A stretch of 64,000 bases of DNA. Source: CAVQUE01 sp046290435. Lineage in GTDB: Bacteria > Actinomycetota > Acidimicrobiia > Acidimicrobiales > UBA8592. Made by a program: the position numbers and the translations under genes. The notes under the pieces are model-generated. The model made no database searches. It was given only the letters and a program-made list of their open reading frames with translations, and was not told the DNA's origin. The stretch spans positions 1 to 64,000 of the forward strand of contig JBKAGO010000048.1 of assembly GCA_046290435.1 (NCBI GenBank), in the 5' to 3' direction. The first letter of the stretch is position 1, and each line of letters starts with the position of its first letter. Below, piece after piece: positions 27,056 through 35,370 of the stretch.

Positions 27056-27306
27056 CAGCCCTCCAGGGCGAAAACCCGACAGGCCGACCCGTCGGAATCG
27101 CAACGTTAGCGTCGGACCCCGACGACATGACCGCTTCGAGACCGATCAGACGACGCCGACTTCGCCGGTTCCGGCGCGGGACACGAGTTCGCTCAGCCAG
27201 AGAAGGCGAGTCGGCTCCAGATGCGCAGACCCTCCGGGTCGCGGATCAGCGGCGCGGATGGGGTCGTCGGGCGGCGACCAGCCCCGGACCGCCGACCGAC
27301 CCCGAT

Positions 27307-27312
27307 TAGGCT
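27307..27312 (+). promoter_or_regulatory. -10 box for leaderless sulfotransferase mRNA
   Basis: TAGGCT ends 6 nt before GTG 27319, with no ribosome site. Confidence 0.5.
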
Positions 27313-27318
27313 GCGTCG

Positions 27319-28260
27319 GTGGCCGACCACACGCTCTTCTCGCCGCATCAGAAGCCGCCGCTGTTCCCCACCCGAGCCGGCGACGGGGTGGTCGTGTTCG
27401 GCATGCACCGCTCGGGCACGTCGGCTCTGACGAGGCTGTTGACCCAGTGCGGTCTCACCCCGGGCCCGCTCGACATGCTGCTCGGCCCCACCGAGGCCAA
27501 CCCGTACGGGCACTTCGAGCCGCAGCCGTTGCAGACGTTCAACGACGGGCTCCTCAATCACCTCGAGCGCTACTGGCACTGCCCCCCGACGCGGGTCGAG
27601 GTCTTCGCCATTGCGGACTTCGATCCCGTCCGCGCCGACCTGGCTGCCGTCTTCGACGAGGTCTATCCGGGTCCGGGCTGGGTCTACAAGGACCCCCGCC
27701 TGTGCGTCATGTGGCATCTCTACGCCCCGCTGTTCGACCCGGCACCGGTCGGGGTGTTCATGGCTCGCCACCCCGCACACGTCGCCCGTTCGTTGGAACG
27801 CCGCGACGGCATCGCGTTCGAGTACGGGTTGGCGATGTGGGACTTCTACTGCCGCAGCGCGTTGGCCGCGCTCGCCCATTGCCGCCGGCCGCAGGTGCTG
27901 GTGTACGACCAGATGATCGAAGATGCTCGAGGCGTCGCAGATCAGCTCGTCGCCGTGATCGACGAAGCCGGGATTCCACGAACCGGCGTCGCCTCCGACG
28001 CATCCTCCGCCATCGACCCGGCGATGAACCGGTCGGCCGCAGGCACCGACGAGATCGTCGTCCCGCGCACAACCGAGGAACTCTGGCAGTCGATCTGCGC
28101 CATGGCGGCGACCGACCGGCCCGAGCCCGTTCCGCCGTCGCCCGACGACGTCGTCGCACTGATCGACCGCCGTGCTGCGCTGGTCCGCGAGCACATCGAC
28201 GCCCTGATCGGCGGGTCCGAACAGCCCGCCGATCCGGTTCACTGGCCGCCGTCGTACTGA
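27319..28260 (+). CDS. Sulfotransferase family protein
   Basis: GTG 27319 gives 313 residues. The 5' phosphosulfate-binding loop for PAPS is VVVFGMHRSGTSALTRLL (28-37 core). Further typical segments are GHFEPQPLQTFNDGLL, WVYKDPRLCVMWHLYAPLF and VGVFMARHPAHVARSLERRDG, the last matching the 3' phosphate-binding region. Family members transfer sulfate from PAPS to carbohydrates, lipids or peptides. There is no signal peptide or membrane helix. The acceptor is unknown and no sulfate activation genes are nearby. It is divergent from the antiporter. Confidence 0.88.
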   Translation: MADHTLFSPHQKPPLFPTRAGDGVVVFGMHRSGTSALTRLLTQCGLTPGPLDMLLGPTEANPYGHFEPQPLQTFNDGLLNHLERYWHCPPTRVEVFAIADFDPVRADLAAVFDEVYPGPGWVYKDPRLCVMWHLYAPLFDPAPVGVFMARHPAHVARSLERRDGIAFEYGLAMWDFYCRSALAALAHCRRPQVLVYDQMIEDARGVADQLVAVIDEAGIPRTGVASDASSAIDPAMNRSAAGTDEIVVPRTTEELWQSICAMAATDRPEPVPPSPDDVVALIDRRAALVREHIDALIGGSEQPADPVHWPPSY

Positions 28261-28310
28261 AACCGAAGGCGGTTCGGCTCGGCATGGACGGCGGGCCGGG
28301 ACCTGGGTGA

Positions 28311-28316
28311 TAGACC
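28311..28316 (+). promoter_or_regulatory. -10-like box for leaderless Nudix mRNA
   Basis: TAGACC ends 7 nt before ATG 28324. It deviates from TANNNT at the last base. Confidence 0.4.
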
Positions 28317-28323
28317 CAGGGGC

Positions 28324-28869
28324 ATGGCCGACGCTCCCCCCACCCGATTCACGCCCATCGTCGGAACACTCGCCTACCTGCTCGACCGCGACCGCGACGC
28401 GGTGCTGATGATCCGCCGGAATGCCCGTCCCGACGACGACCACTACGGCAAGGTCAACGGCCTCGGCGGCAAGCTCGAACCCGACGAGGACGTCGTGGGG
28501 AGCCTCCGCCGCGAGATCGACGAGGAGACCGGCCTCGTCATCACGCACATGACGCTGCGCGGCACCATCACCTGGACCAACTTCGGTCCGAAGCGAGAGC
28601 AGTGGCTGGGGTTCCTGTTCCTCGTCGACGCCTGGGAGGGCACACCGCCGGCATCGAACGCCGAGGGTTCACTCGAGTGGATCGACCGATCCCGTCTCCT
28701 CGCGGCATGCGACCCCGACCCCGATGTCCGCGGCAGCGCCGACCTCCCGATGTGGGAAGGCGATCGCCACTTCGTGCCGTTGGTGTTCGACGACGATCCT
28801 CGGGCGTTCCACGGGACGATGCCCTACGACGCCGACGTGCCGACCGGCTGGCGCTACGAGCGGCTCTGA
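28324..28869 (+). CDS. Nudix hydrolase, MutT/8-oxo-dGTPase-like
   Basis: The 181-residue protein carries a complete Nudix box from Gly49 to Leu71 (GKLEPDEDVVGSLRREIDEETGL), including the REIDEE metal-binding glutamates. The preceding VNGLGGK and following WLGFLFLVDAWEG segments resemble the MTH1/MutT group that cleaves oxidised purine nucleoside triphosphates. The 3' end overlaps the end of the convergent amidase gene by 16 nt. A nucleotide-sanitising role is inferred from family only. Confidence 0.9.
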   Translation: MADAPPTRFTPIVGTLAYLLDRDRDAVLMIRRNARPDDDHYGKVNGLGGKLEPDEDVVGSLRREIDEETGLVITHMTLRGTITWTNFGPKREQWLGFLFLVDAWEGTPPASNAEGSLEWIDRSRLLAACDPDPDVRGSADLPMWEGDRHFVPLVFDDDPRAFHGTMPYDADVPTGWRYERL

Positions 28870-30221
28870 GCGCCCGCTTCGGGTGGTGGACCGAACAGCC
28901 CGGCCTCCTCGATGGCCCGGCCGAGGCCCAGCAGCACCGGCTCCCAGCCGATGGGTGCTGCCAGCTGCGCCCCCAACGGGACCCCCGCCTCGGCCCACCC
29001 GACCGGCACCGTCATCGCCGGCCATCCGGTGACGTTGAACAGGTAGCTGTAGGGCATGAGGACGTCGTTGCGGCGGAGGTACTCCCCCATCGACTCGACG
29101 TCGCCGGCCACGTGCCCGAGGGGGATGGCGGCCCGGCCCAGGGTCGGGGTGAGCAACACGTCGTAGCCGGCCATGTCGGTGCGGAGCCGATCGGCGATGC
29201 GGCCCTGGGTGACCTGGGCGATGGTGACGTCGTGGAGGGTCAGCGCGGTGGCGGCCTCGACGGCGGCGAGTGTCACGGGTTCGAGGGTGTCGGGTCCGGG
29301 CGGGCGGCCCGTCAGCTGGGCCACGGTGGTCACGTCGTGGGCCACCCAGCGGCTGAACAGTGCGTGCCAGGTGCCCGCCAGCAGTTCGGCGTCGAGTGGC
29401 GGGTCGACGGGCGTGACCCGATGGCCGAGGTCCTCCAGGAGCGCCGCAACGGCCTCGGTGGCGGCGACGACCGCGGGGTCGGGATCCTCGCCTGCCCAGT
29501 GGTCGGTCGACACGGCGATGCGCAGCGGCCCCGCGGCGTCGAGCATCGGCCCGTCGCCGAGCACCCCGAGGAAGGCCTCGGTGTCTCGGACGGTGCGGGT
29601 GACGACGAACTCCTCGGCGACGCCGCCCCAGCCACCGTCCTCCCAGGGCACCCGGCGCCGGCTGGGCTTGAGCCCGACCAGACCGCAGGCGGCCGCCGGG
29701 ATGCGGATCGACCCGGCGCAGTCGCTGGCGTGCGCGACCGGCACCACGCCGGCGGCGACCGCGGCCGCGGCGCCGCCCGAGGAGCCCCCGGCGGAGACCT
29801 GGGGGTTCCACGGGTTGCGGGTGGTGCCGTGGACGGCGGACTCGGTGGTGCCGTGTTGGATGAACTCCGGCACCGCCGACCGGCCGAGGATCTGCACGCC
29901 GGCCGCCTGGAGGCGGTCGACGAACACGCCGGTGGTGCGGGCCCGGTGGCCCTGCGCGAGGGCGCTGCCCATCTCGACCAGTCGCCCCGCCTCGGCGGAG
30001 CCGTAGTCCTTGCGGAGCACCGGGACGCCGGCCAGGGGACCGTCGAGGTCGCGCACCGGCGTGGGGTCCTCGTACCACTCGACCACGGCGTTGATGACGG
30101 GGTCGGTGCGGTCGTGCATCGCCCGGGCGGCGGCGCGGATGTCGGCGTCGGCGACCTCGCCGGCGCGCACCAGGGCGGCGAGGTCGGTGGCGTCGAGGAT
30201 GCGGTACTCGTCAGGCGTCAT
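28854..30221 (-). CDS. Amidase signature family protein
   Basis: ATG 30221 follows GAGGA and gives 455 residues. The Ser-cisSer-Lys triad is complete: Lys71 in PVLRKDYG, Ser147 in SAGGSSGGAAAAVAAG and nucleophile Ser171 in ASDCAGSIRIPAA. Family members hydrolyse amide bonds of varied small molecules. Despite resemblance to GatA there are no gatB or gatC genes here, and the C-terminal half lacks GatA-specific features, so it is a catabolic or detoxifying amidase. It may be co-transcribed after the amine oxidase, whose stop is 66 nt away in the opposite sense of coordinates. Confidence 0.9.
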   Translation of the reverse strand: MTPDEYRILDATDLAALVRAGEVADADIRAAARAMHDRTDPVINAVVEWYEDPTPVRDLDGPLAGVPVLRKDYGSAEAGRLVEMGSALAQGHRARTTGVFVDRLQAAGVQILGRSAVPEFIQHGTTESAVHGTTRNPWNPQVSAGGSSGGAAAAVAAGVVPVAHASDCAGSIRIPAAACGLVGLKPSRRRVPWEDGGWGGVAEEFVVTRTVRDTEAFLGVLGDGPMLDAAGPLRIAVSTDHWAGEDPDPAVVAATEAVAALLEDLGHRVTPVDPPLDAELLAGTWHALFSRWVAHDVTTVAQLTGRPPGPDTLEPVTLAAVEAATALTLHDVTIAQVTQGRIADRLRTDMAGYDVLLTPTLGRAAIPLGHVAGDVESMGEYLRRNDVLMPYSYLFNVTGWPAMTVPVGWAEAGVPLGAQLAAPIGWEPVLLGLGRAIEEAGLFGPPPEAGAQSRS

Positions 30222-30242
30222 GGGCGGTCCTCACGCAATCGC

Positions 30243-30308
30243 GGTCGGTCGGGTAGCGACGGCGGGTCGGTCGGGTAGCGACGGTGGTCAGTCGGGTAGC
30301 GACGGCGG
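30243..30308. repeat. Three tandem 22-bp repeats over the amine oxidase stop codon
   Basis: Units 30243-30264, 30265-30286 and 30287-30308 share the core GTCGGGTAGCGACGG. The third contains the last codons and stop of the minus-strand amine oxidase gene (PPSLPD-stop), so the array looks like copies of that gene's own 3' end. Confidence 0.85.
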
Positions 30309-31979
30309 GGCCAGCTCGTCCCACACGTCGCCCGGCCCCGGGTTGTCGGGATGGGTGGCGCCGCCGAGGTGGGCGGCGATGCCCCACACCGCGTTGAGGG
30401 CGGTCTGCACCGCACCCTCGGCCCAGCCCGGCGTCCAGGACACGTCGTCACCGGCGAGGAAGATGCCCCGCTCGTGATCGGGCAGGTCGCGCTGCACGAA
30501 GTGGCCGTACATGCGCCGGTTGTACCGGTAGTGGCCGGGCAGCGCTCCCTTGAAGGCCCCGAGGAAGTTGGGGTCCGCCTCCCACGACACGGTGATGGGC
30601 TCGCCGATCACGTGGCTGCGGATGGCGGCGTCGGGGTAGATCTTGTCGAGGGTGTCGAGCGCCAGGCGGGCCCGTTCGGCCGCCGACTTTGGCAGCACCT
30701 TCATGGCGTCGCTCATCCATGCGTACGACAGGCAGATGACGGCGGGCTTGTCGGGGCCGTTGTCGAACAGGTACGTGCCTCGGGTGTTGCGGTCGGTGAG
30801 GGTCATGCCCATCAGCGGCCAGCCGGTGGCGGGGTCGATGTCGTTCCAGAAGGGACGGTCGACCATGACGAAGGTCTTGGAGGACTGCATGTAGCGGGTG
30901 CGGTCGAGCGCCATCCAGAGCGCGTGCGAGAACAGCGATTCCTCGACGTCGATGTCGGTGGTGAGCAGCCAGCTCTGTGTGGTGCAGAGCACCACCGGGT
31001 AGCGGGCGGCGACGTCGTTGTCGTCGGTGACCTCGAAGCTGGCATCGTCCCAGCGCCGGATGCGGGCGACCCCCGGTCGCGGCGCCCCCGAGTGCAGCGA
31101 CGACAGGCTCGTGCCGGCGGGCCAGTGGGCGAGGTCGTCGGGCTGATGGTCCCACAGGCGGCGGACGAGCTGTTCGGCGCCGCCGACGATGAGGTGCTGG
31201 TCCTCGTCGAAGGCGCACGACACGACGCGCAGGATCTCGAGCATCGAGTTGGGGAAGTCACTGTCCCAGCCGCCGGTGCCGAACCCGACCTGACCGAAGA
31301 CCTCGCGGTGGCGATACGACAACGCCGAGAACGACGACGACGAGGCGACGAAGTCGTAGAAGGTGCGGTCGTCCCAGACGTCGACGAGCCCACGCCACAG
31401 GCGCTGCACGGTCGGAGCGTCGCGGCCGCGCATGGCCGCCTGCAGCGCCGAGAGGCCGGCGTGTTCCTCGAGCGCGTCGGCCCAGGCGTCGGCGACCTCG
31501 CGGAACAGCGGCGGCAGGTCGTCGAGGGTGCGGGCGTGGTGGGTGACGCCGGCCAGGTCGATCACCGTGGTTGGCGCGGCCGGGGTGAGCGGATTGGGGA
31601 ACGGTGCCGTGTCGAGCCCGACGAGATCGATGTAGTGGAACAACGCTGTCGACGAGATGGGGAACCGCATGCCGCCGAGCTCGGCGATGACGTCGTCGGC
31701 GCCGCCGAAGCGCTGGGACCGCAGGCGCCCTCCCATGCGGGCGGCCTCGTGCACCACCGGCTTGAGGCCCATGCGCATGAGCTCGTAGGCCGCCACGACG
31801 CCGGCGACACCGGCACCGACGACGGCGACCTCGGTGCCGGCGATGTCGTCGGGCACCGTGCCCAGACCGGCGGGATGGGCGAGCCAGTCGTCGAATGCGA
31901 AACAGAAGTCGGGCCCGAACGCCGTCACCAGCGGCTCGGACCGGTCGCCGTGATCGCTCGCCGCCGTCAACTGACTCAC
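30288..31979 (-). CDS. FAD-dependent amine oxidase (L-amino-acid/monoamine oxidase family)
   Basis: GTG 31979 gives 563 residues and has TAGGGT 7 nt upstream. The FAD dinucleotide motif is VAVVGAGVAGVVAAYELMRMGLKPVVHEAARMGGRLRS, followed by ELGGMRFPISSTALFHYIDLVGL. The C-terminal FAD contact is GIFLAGDDVSWTPGWAEGAVQTALNAVWG. This pattern is closest to flavin monooxygenases and oxidases such as tryptophan 2-monooxygenase and L-amino-acid oxidases. Such enzymes oxidise an amine to an imine with release of hydrogen peroxide or formation of an amide. The amidase lies directly downstream on the same strand, so an oxygenase-then-amidase route (as in indole-acetamide pathways) is possible but unproven. 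Confidence 0.88.
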   Translation of the reverse strand: MSQLTAASDHGDRSEPLVTAFGPDFCFAFDDWLAHPAGLGTVPDDIAGTEVAVVGAGVAGVVAAYELMRMGLKPVVHEAARMGGRLRSQRFGGADDVIAELGGMRFPISSTALFHYIDLVGLDTAPFPNPLTPAAPTTVIDLAGVTHHARTLDDLPPLFREVADAWADALEEHAGLSALQAAMRGRDAPTVQRLWRGLVDVWDDRTFYDFVASSSSFSALSYRHREVFGQVGFGTGGWDSDFPNSMLEILRVVSCAFDEDQHLIVGGAEQLVRRLWDHQPDDLAHWPAGTSLSSLHSGAPRPGVARIRRWDDASFEVTDDNDVAARYPVVLCTTQSWLLTTDIDVEESLFSHALWMALDRTRYMQSSKTFVMVDRPFWNDIDPATGWPLMGMTLTDRNTRGTYLFDNGPDKPAVICLSYAWMSDAMKVLPKSAAERARLALDTLDKIYPDAAIRSHVIGEPITVSWEADPNFLGAFKGALPGHYRYNRRMYGHFVQRDLPDHERGIFLAGDDVSWTPGWAEGAVQTALNAVWGIAAHLGGATHPDNPGPGDVWDELAPPSLPD

Positions 31980-31986
31980 GGCCGTG

Positions 31987-31992
31987 ACCCTA
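31987..31992 (-). promoter_or_regulatory. -10 box for leaderless amine oxidase mRNA
   Basis: On the minus strand TAGGGT ends 7 nt before GTG 31979. It lies in the 37-bp gap after the MOSC gene, suggesting the oxidase has its own promoter. Confidence 0.45.
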
Positions 31993-32016
31993 CTGCCGCA
32001 TGCCCGCGGGTCGTGG

Positions 32017-32562
32017 CTATCGAGCTGGGGTCACGGGGTCGCCGACGGCGACGACGCCGCCCGCGATTACCCGGCAGATGACGCCGCCACGGTGGCGCAT
32101 CGCGCGATGGGCGCCGGGGCCGACGGCATCGTCCATGATCTTGCAGGGTGCCGCCACGCGCACGACCTCGAGCTCGACCACAGCGCCGACGCCGTTGCCG
32201 TTGTCGTTGTCGTTGCGGCCGTCGTCGGCGTCGGCGTCGGCGTCGGCGATGCGGCTACCGATGGTGATACGCACGCCTGGCGTCGTCGGCAACGGCGGGC
32301 CGCTGACGGTGATGTTGCGCCGCGTCGACCCGGGATCGATGGTCGTGCCCAGCGCCGCCGACGATGCGGCGAGGTCCTCGGTCGACTGCAGCGAGACGTG
32401 GCGGTGGCGGGCGTTCTCGTAGCGGTCGCCGACGATGCCGCCACCACTGCGCAGCTCGGCGGTGTCGACGGCCCGCATCGCCAACCGCGTCCCGGGAGCC
32501 ACGTGGATTGCGACGATCCGCCGATCGTCCGTCGGCGTCGGTTCGGTGCCCGAGGTCGTCAC
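32017..32562 (-). CDS. MOSC domain protein
   Basis: GTG 32562 follows directly on the adenosine deaminase stop and gives 181 residues. The MOSC fold is recognisable from ELRSGGGIVGDRYENARHRHVSLQSTEDLAASS, RRNITVSG and the conserved cysteine Cys140 in VRVAAPCKIMDD. MOSC domains bind molybdenum cofactor sulfur carriers or act in Moco-dependent reductions such as YiiM and mARC. An unusual Asp/Asn-rich insert (about 106-124, ADADADADDGRNDNDN) is encoded by simple-sequence DNA and probably forms a disordered loop. Confidence 0.85.
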   Translation of the reverse strand: MTTSGTEPTPTDDRRIVAIHVAPGTRLAMRAVDTAELRSGGGIVGDRYENARHRHVSLQSTEDLAASSAALGTTIDPGSTRRNITVSGPPLPTTPGVRITIGSRIADADADADDGRNDNDNGNGVGAVVELEVVRVAAPCKIMDDAVGPGAHRAMRHRGGVICRVIAGGVVAVGDPVTPAR

Positions 32563-33642
32563 TCAGGCGAGGGCGGCGAAGCCGGGGCGGATGACATCGT
32601 CGACGAGGCGGCGGCGAGCGTCGAGGTCCTGGAAGGTGGCCATGGCGGCGTTGACCACGAGCTGTTCGACCTCGTCCCACGCCAGAGCGAACGTCTCGGC
32701 CACCAGGGCGAGCTCGCTCGACGGCATCACGCCCGACATGAGCCGGTTGTCGGTGTTCACCGTGGCGACGAGGCCGGCACGCAGGAACGGTCCGACGGGA
32801 TGATCGGCGATGGTCGGCACCGCGCCGATCTGGACGTTGCACGACGGGCACAGCTCGAGAGGGATCTGGCGGTCGCGCACGTAGGTGGCCATCGGCCCCA
32901 GGACGAGGCTGCCGTCGGGGAGGCGTTCGCAGTCCTCGATGAGGCGCACGCCGTGGCCGATGCGCTCGGCGCCCATCGCCAGCGCGTCGCCGATGAGCTC
33001 GAGACCCGGTGCCTCACTGGCGTGGATGGTGAGGTGCGCCAGGCCGCGGCGGGCGATGTCGAGCGCCTCGGCGTGATCCGACGGCGGGAACCCGGTCTCG
33101 GCGCCGGCGAGGTCGAAGGCCACGACGCCCCGGCCGAGCCAGCGCAGCGTGAGCTCGGCGATCTCGGCCGAGCGATCCTCGGTGCGCATCGCACAGACGA
33201 TGGTGCCGACCTCGATGGCGTTGCCGGCCGCGGCGGCCTCGGCACAGCCACGGGCGAACCCGGCCACGACCGCCTCGACGGCGGCATCGGTGCTCAGCGC
33301 CCCGTCGACGCCGACGGGTGCGTGGAGCTCGGGCGCGAAACGGACCTCGGCATAGACGACACCGTCGGCGGCGAGATCGACCGCTGCCTCGGCGGCGACA
33401 CGTTCGAGCGCGTCGGCCGTCTGCAGCAGCGGCACCGTGTGGGCGAACGTGTCGAGGTAGGCGATGATGTCGCGGCTGTCGGCACCCTTGCGGAAGTACG
33501 CGACCAACTCGTCGAGATCGGTCGACGGCAGCTCGTGGCCGACCGCATCGGCCAGGTCGACGATGGTCGAGGGCCGCAGCCCCCCGTCGAGATGGTCGTG
33601 CAACAACACCTTCGGCGCCGCGATGAAATCTGGTTCCGTCAT
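32563..33642 (-). CDS. add: Adenosine deaminase
   Basis: ATG 33642 gives 359 residues. The frame is open further upstream but into a repeat; TAGCCT 7 nt before the ATG supports this start. The metal and substrate motifs are HDHLDGG (His15, His17), HASEAPG, ERIGHGVRLIEDCE, LELCPSCNVQIG and TVNTDNRLMSG. The enzyme deaminates adenosine or deoxyadenosine to inosine in purine salvage. The length and motif order match typical bacterial Add proteins. The MOSC gene follows without a gap, so they are co-transcribed. Confidence 0.94.
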   Translation of the reverse strand: MTEPDFIAAPKVLLHDHLDGGLRPSTIVDLADAVGHELPSTDLDELVAYFRKGADSRDIIAYLDTFAHTVPLLQTADALERVAAEAAVDLAADGVVYAEVRFAPELHAPVGVDGALSTDAAVEAVVAGFARGCAEAAAAGNAIEVGTIVCAMRTEDRSAEIAELTLRWLGRGVVAFDLAGAETGFPPSDHAEALDIARRGLAHLTIHASEAPGLELIGDALAMGAERIGHGVRLIEDCERLPDGSLVLGPMATYVRDRQIPLELCPSCNVQIGAVPTIADHPVGPFLRAGLVATVNTDNRLMSGVMPSSELALVAETFALAWDEVEQLVVNAAMATFQDLDARRRLVDDVIRPGFAALA

Positions 33643-33649
33643 GGCGGCG

Positions 33650-33655
33650 AGGCTA
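33650..33655 (-). promoter_or_regulatory. -10 box for leaderless adenosine deaminase mRNA
   Basis: TAGCCT on the minus strand ends 7 nt before ATG 33642. Part of it lies at the edge of a duplicated 67-bp unit. Confidence 0.45.
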
Positions 33656-33878
33656 CCCGTGGGGTCAAGTCGTACTTTCAACCAACTCCGGGTCGTCGAG
33701 CCTGGAGGCCGTTGCGTGGCTACCCGTGGGGTCAAGTCGTACTTTCAACCAACTCCGGGTCGTCGAGCTGGAGGCCGTTGCGGTCAGCGGGCAGTCACTT
33801 TCACCAACTCCGGGTCGTCGAGCCTGGAGGCCGTTGCGTGCCGAGTTGGTTGAAAGTACGACTTGACCCCAGTGGTCC
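33651..33878. repeat. Expanded copy of the GGGGTCAAG inverted repeat
   Basis: The outer arms are 33661-33688 and 33843-33870 (28 bp, perfect complements; left arm begins GGGGTCAAGTCGTACTTTCA). The left arm is part of a unit with a 67-bp period (from 33651 and 33718), followed by a shortened third copy from about 33797. The locus separates two minus-strand genes and matches the hairpins at 52674 and 55177. Confidence 0.88.
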
Positions 33879-33895
33879 TTCCAGCAGTTCAGCTG

Positions 33896-35368
33896 TCAGG
33901 CGGTGGTGTCGTCGAGGATCATCAGGGTCTTGAGGTCGCTGTGGAACTCGAGCGCATGGTCGCCGCCTTCGCGGCCGATGCCGGAGATGCCACAGCCGCC
34001 GAAGGGCGCCGTCAGGTCGCGCACGAGGAACGTGTTGACCCACACCAGGCCGGCCCGGATCGCGCGACCCACACGTTCGGCCCGCTCGCGCGACGACGTG
34101 TACACCATGGCCGATAGTCCGTAGGCGGTGCTGTTGGCCAATGCGACGGCCTCGGCCTCGTCGGCGAAGGTCTGGAACGTCAGCACCGGGCCGAAGATCT
34201 CGCGTTGCACGACCTCGCTGTCGTTCGATGCCGGCTCGATCAGCGTCGGCTCGTAGTGCAGGCCGCCCTCGATGGGCGACCCGCCGCGCACGATGGTGTC
34301 GCCCGCGGCGCGGGCCCGTTCGACGAACGCGTGCACGGCGTCGCGATGGTCGGGATGCACCATGGGGGCGATGTCGACTGCAGGATCGCGGCTGTCGCCG
34401 AGCACCAGGGCGTCGACCTCGCGATGGAACCGCTCGAGGAACTCCTCACGCACCGACGCCTCGACCAGCAGCCGGGTCCCCGCCAGGCACACCTGGCCGG
34501 CGTCGTCGTACTGCCACGCCGCACGGTGCGCGGCCGCATCGAGATCGGAGTCGGCGAAGACGACCAGCGGGCCCTTGCCGCCGAGCTCGGCGGTGAACGG
34601 CACGATGTTGGCCGCTGCCGCCCGACCGATGTGACGCGCCGTGTCGGGCGAGCCGGTGAACGTGATGCGCCGCACCCGCGGGTCGGCCACCAGCGCGGCG
34701 CCCACTTCCTCGCCGATGCCCTGCACCAGGTTGTAGGCGCCGGCCGGAAAGCCGGCTTCGACGGCGAGCTCGGCAAGTATCGCCGCCGACAGCGGCGACC
34801 ACTCGGCCGGCTTGTGGATGACGGTGTTGCCCGACGCCAGCGCCGGCGCCAGCTTCCACGTGCTGAGCATGAACGGCGCGTTCCACGGCGTGATGACCAC
34901 TGCCGGGCCTGCGGGCATGCGTTGCACCCACTGGTGCATGCCCTTGGCGTCCCACTCGCGCTCGACGTGGTCGACGACGAGGTCGGCGTAGAGGCGGAAG
35001 TTCAGCGCGCCGCGCGCCACCAACCGCTGCTGCATCGACTCGAGCCGGAAGCCCATGTCGAGGCACTCGACCATGGCGATGTCGTCGGTGTGGGCCTCGA
35101 TGAGATCGGCCAACCGGTGCATGACCTCGGCGCGTTGCTGCGGGGTCCAGGAACCCCAGGAGGCGAAGCCCTCGACCGCGGCGGCGACCGCCGAGTCGGC
35201 GGTGGCGTCGTCGCCCCGGGCGATGTCGGCGAGCGGGGCTTCGTCGGGGCCGCCCCATTCGAGCGGCGAACGGGTCTCGAACGTCGACGGCGAGTCGATC
35301 CACCGGCCACCGATGAGGTGACCCGTCGAAACCGAAACCCCGCCGATGTCTGCACGCTGCTCGGCCAT
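33896..35368 (-). CDS. Aldehyde dehydrogenase family protein (hydroxymuconic-semialdehyde-type)
   Basis: ATG 35368, preceded by GGAGTGACC, gives 490 residues. Catalytic residues are present: Asn163 in TPWNAPFMLSTWK, Lys186 in HKPAEWSP, Glu261 in FTAELGGKGP and Cys294 in GQVCLAGTRL. The enzyme oxidises an aldehyde to a carboxylate with NAD(P)+. It starts 2 nt after the stop of an FAH-family gene. This pairing is typical of meta-cleavage pathways, where a 5-carboxymethyl-2-hydroxymuconate semialdehyde dehydrogenase works with an FAH-fold hydrolase, decarboxylase or isomerase. The aromatic substrate is an inference. Confidence 0.93.
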   Translation of the reverse strand: MAEQRADIGGVSVSTGHLIGGRWIDSPSTFETRSPLEWGGPDEAPLADIARGDDATADSAVAAAVEGFASWGSWTPQQRAEVMHRLADLIEAHTDDIAMVECLDMGFRLESMQQRLVARGALNFRLYADLVVDHVEREWDAKGMHQWVQRMPAGPAVVITPWNAPFMLSTWKLAPALASGNTVIHKPAEWSPLSAAILAELAVEAGFPAGAYNLVQGIGEEVGAALVADPRVRRITFTGSPDTARHIGRAAAANIVPFTAELGGKGPLVVFADSDLDAAAHRAAWQYDDAGQVCLAGTRLLVEASVREEFLERFHREVDALVLGDSRDPAVDIAPMVHPDHRDAVHAFVERARAAGDTIVRGGSPIEGGLHYEPTLIEPASNDSEVVQREIFGPVLTFQTFADEAEAVALANSTAYGLSAMVYTSSRERAERVGRAIRAGLVWVNTFLVRDLTAPFGGCGISGIGREGGDHALEFHSDLKTLMILDDTTA

Positions 35369-35370
35369 GG

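Noticed and set aside
28854..30221. GatA subunit of the tRNA amidotransferase
   Set aside because: The signature triad matches, but there are no gatB or gatC genes and the C-terminal half lacks GatA features.
30351..32081. 576-codon plus-strand open frame
   Set aside because: Antisense shadow of the amine oxidase; the sense strand has FAD motifs at both ends.
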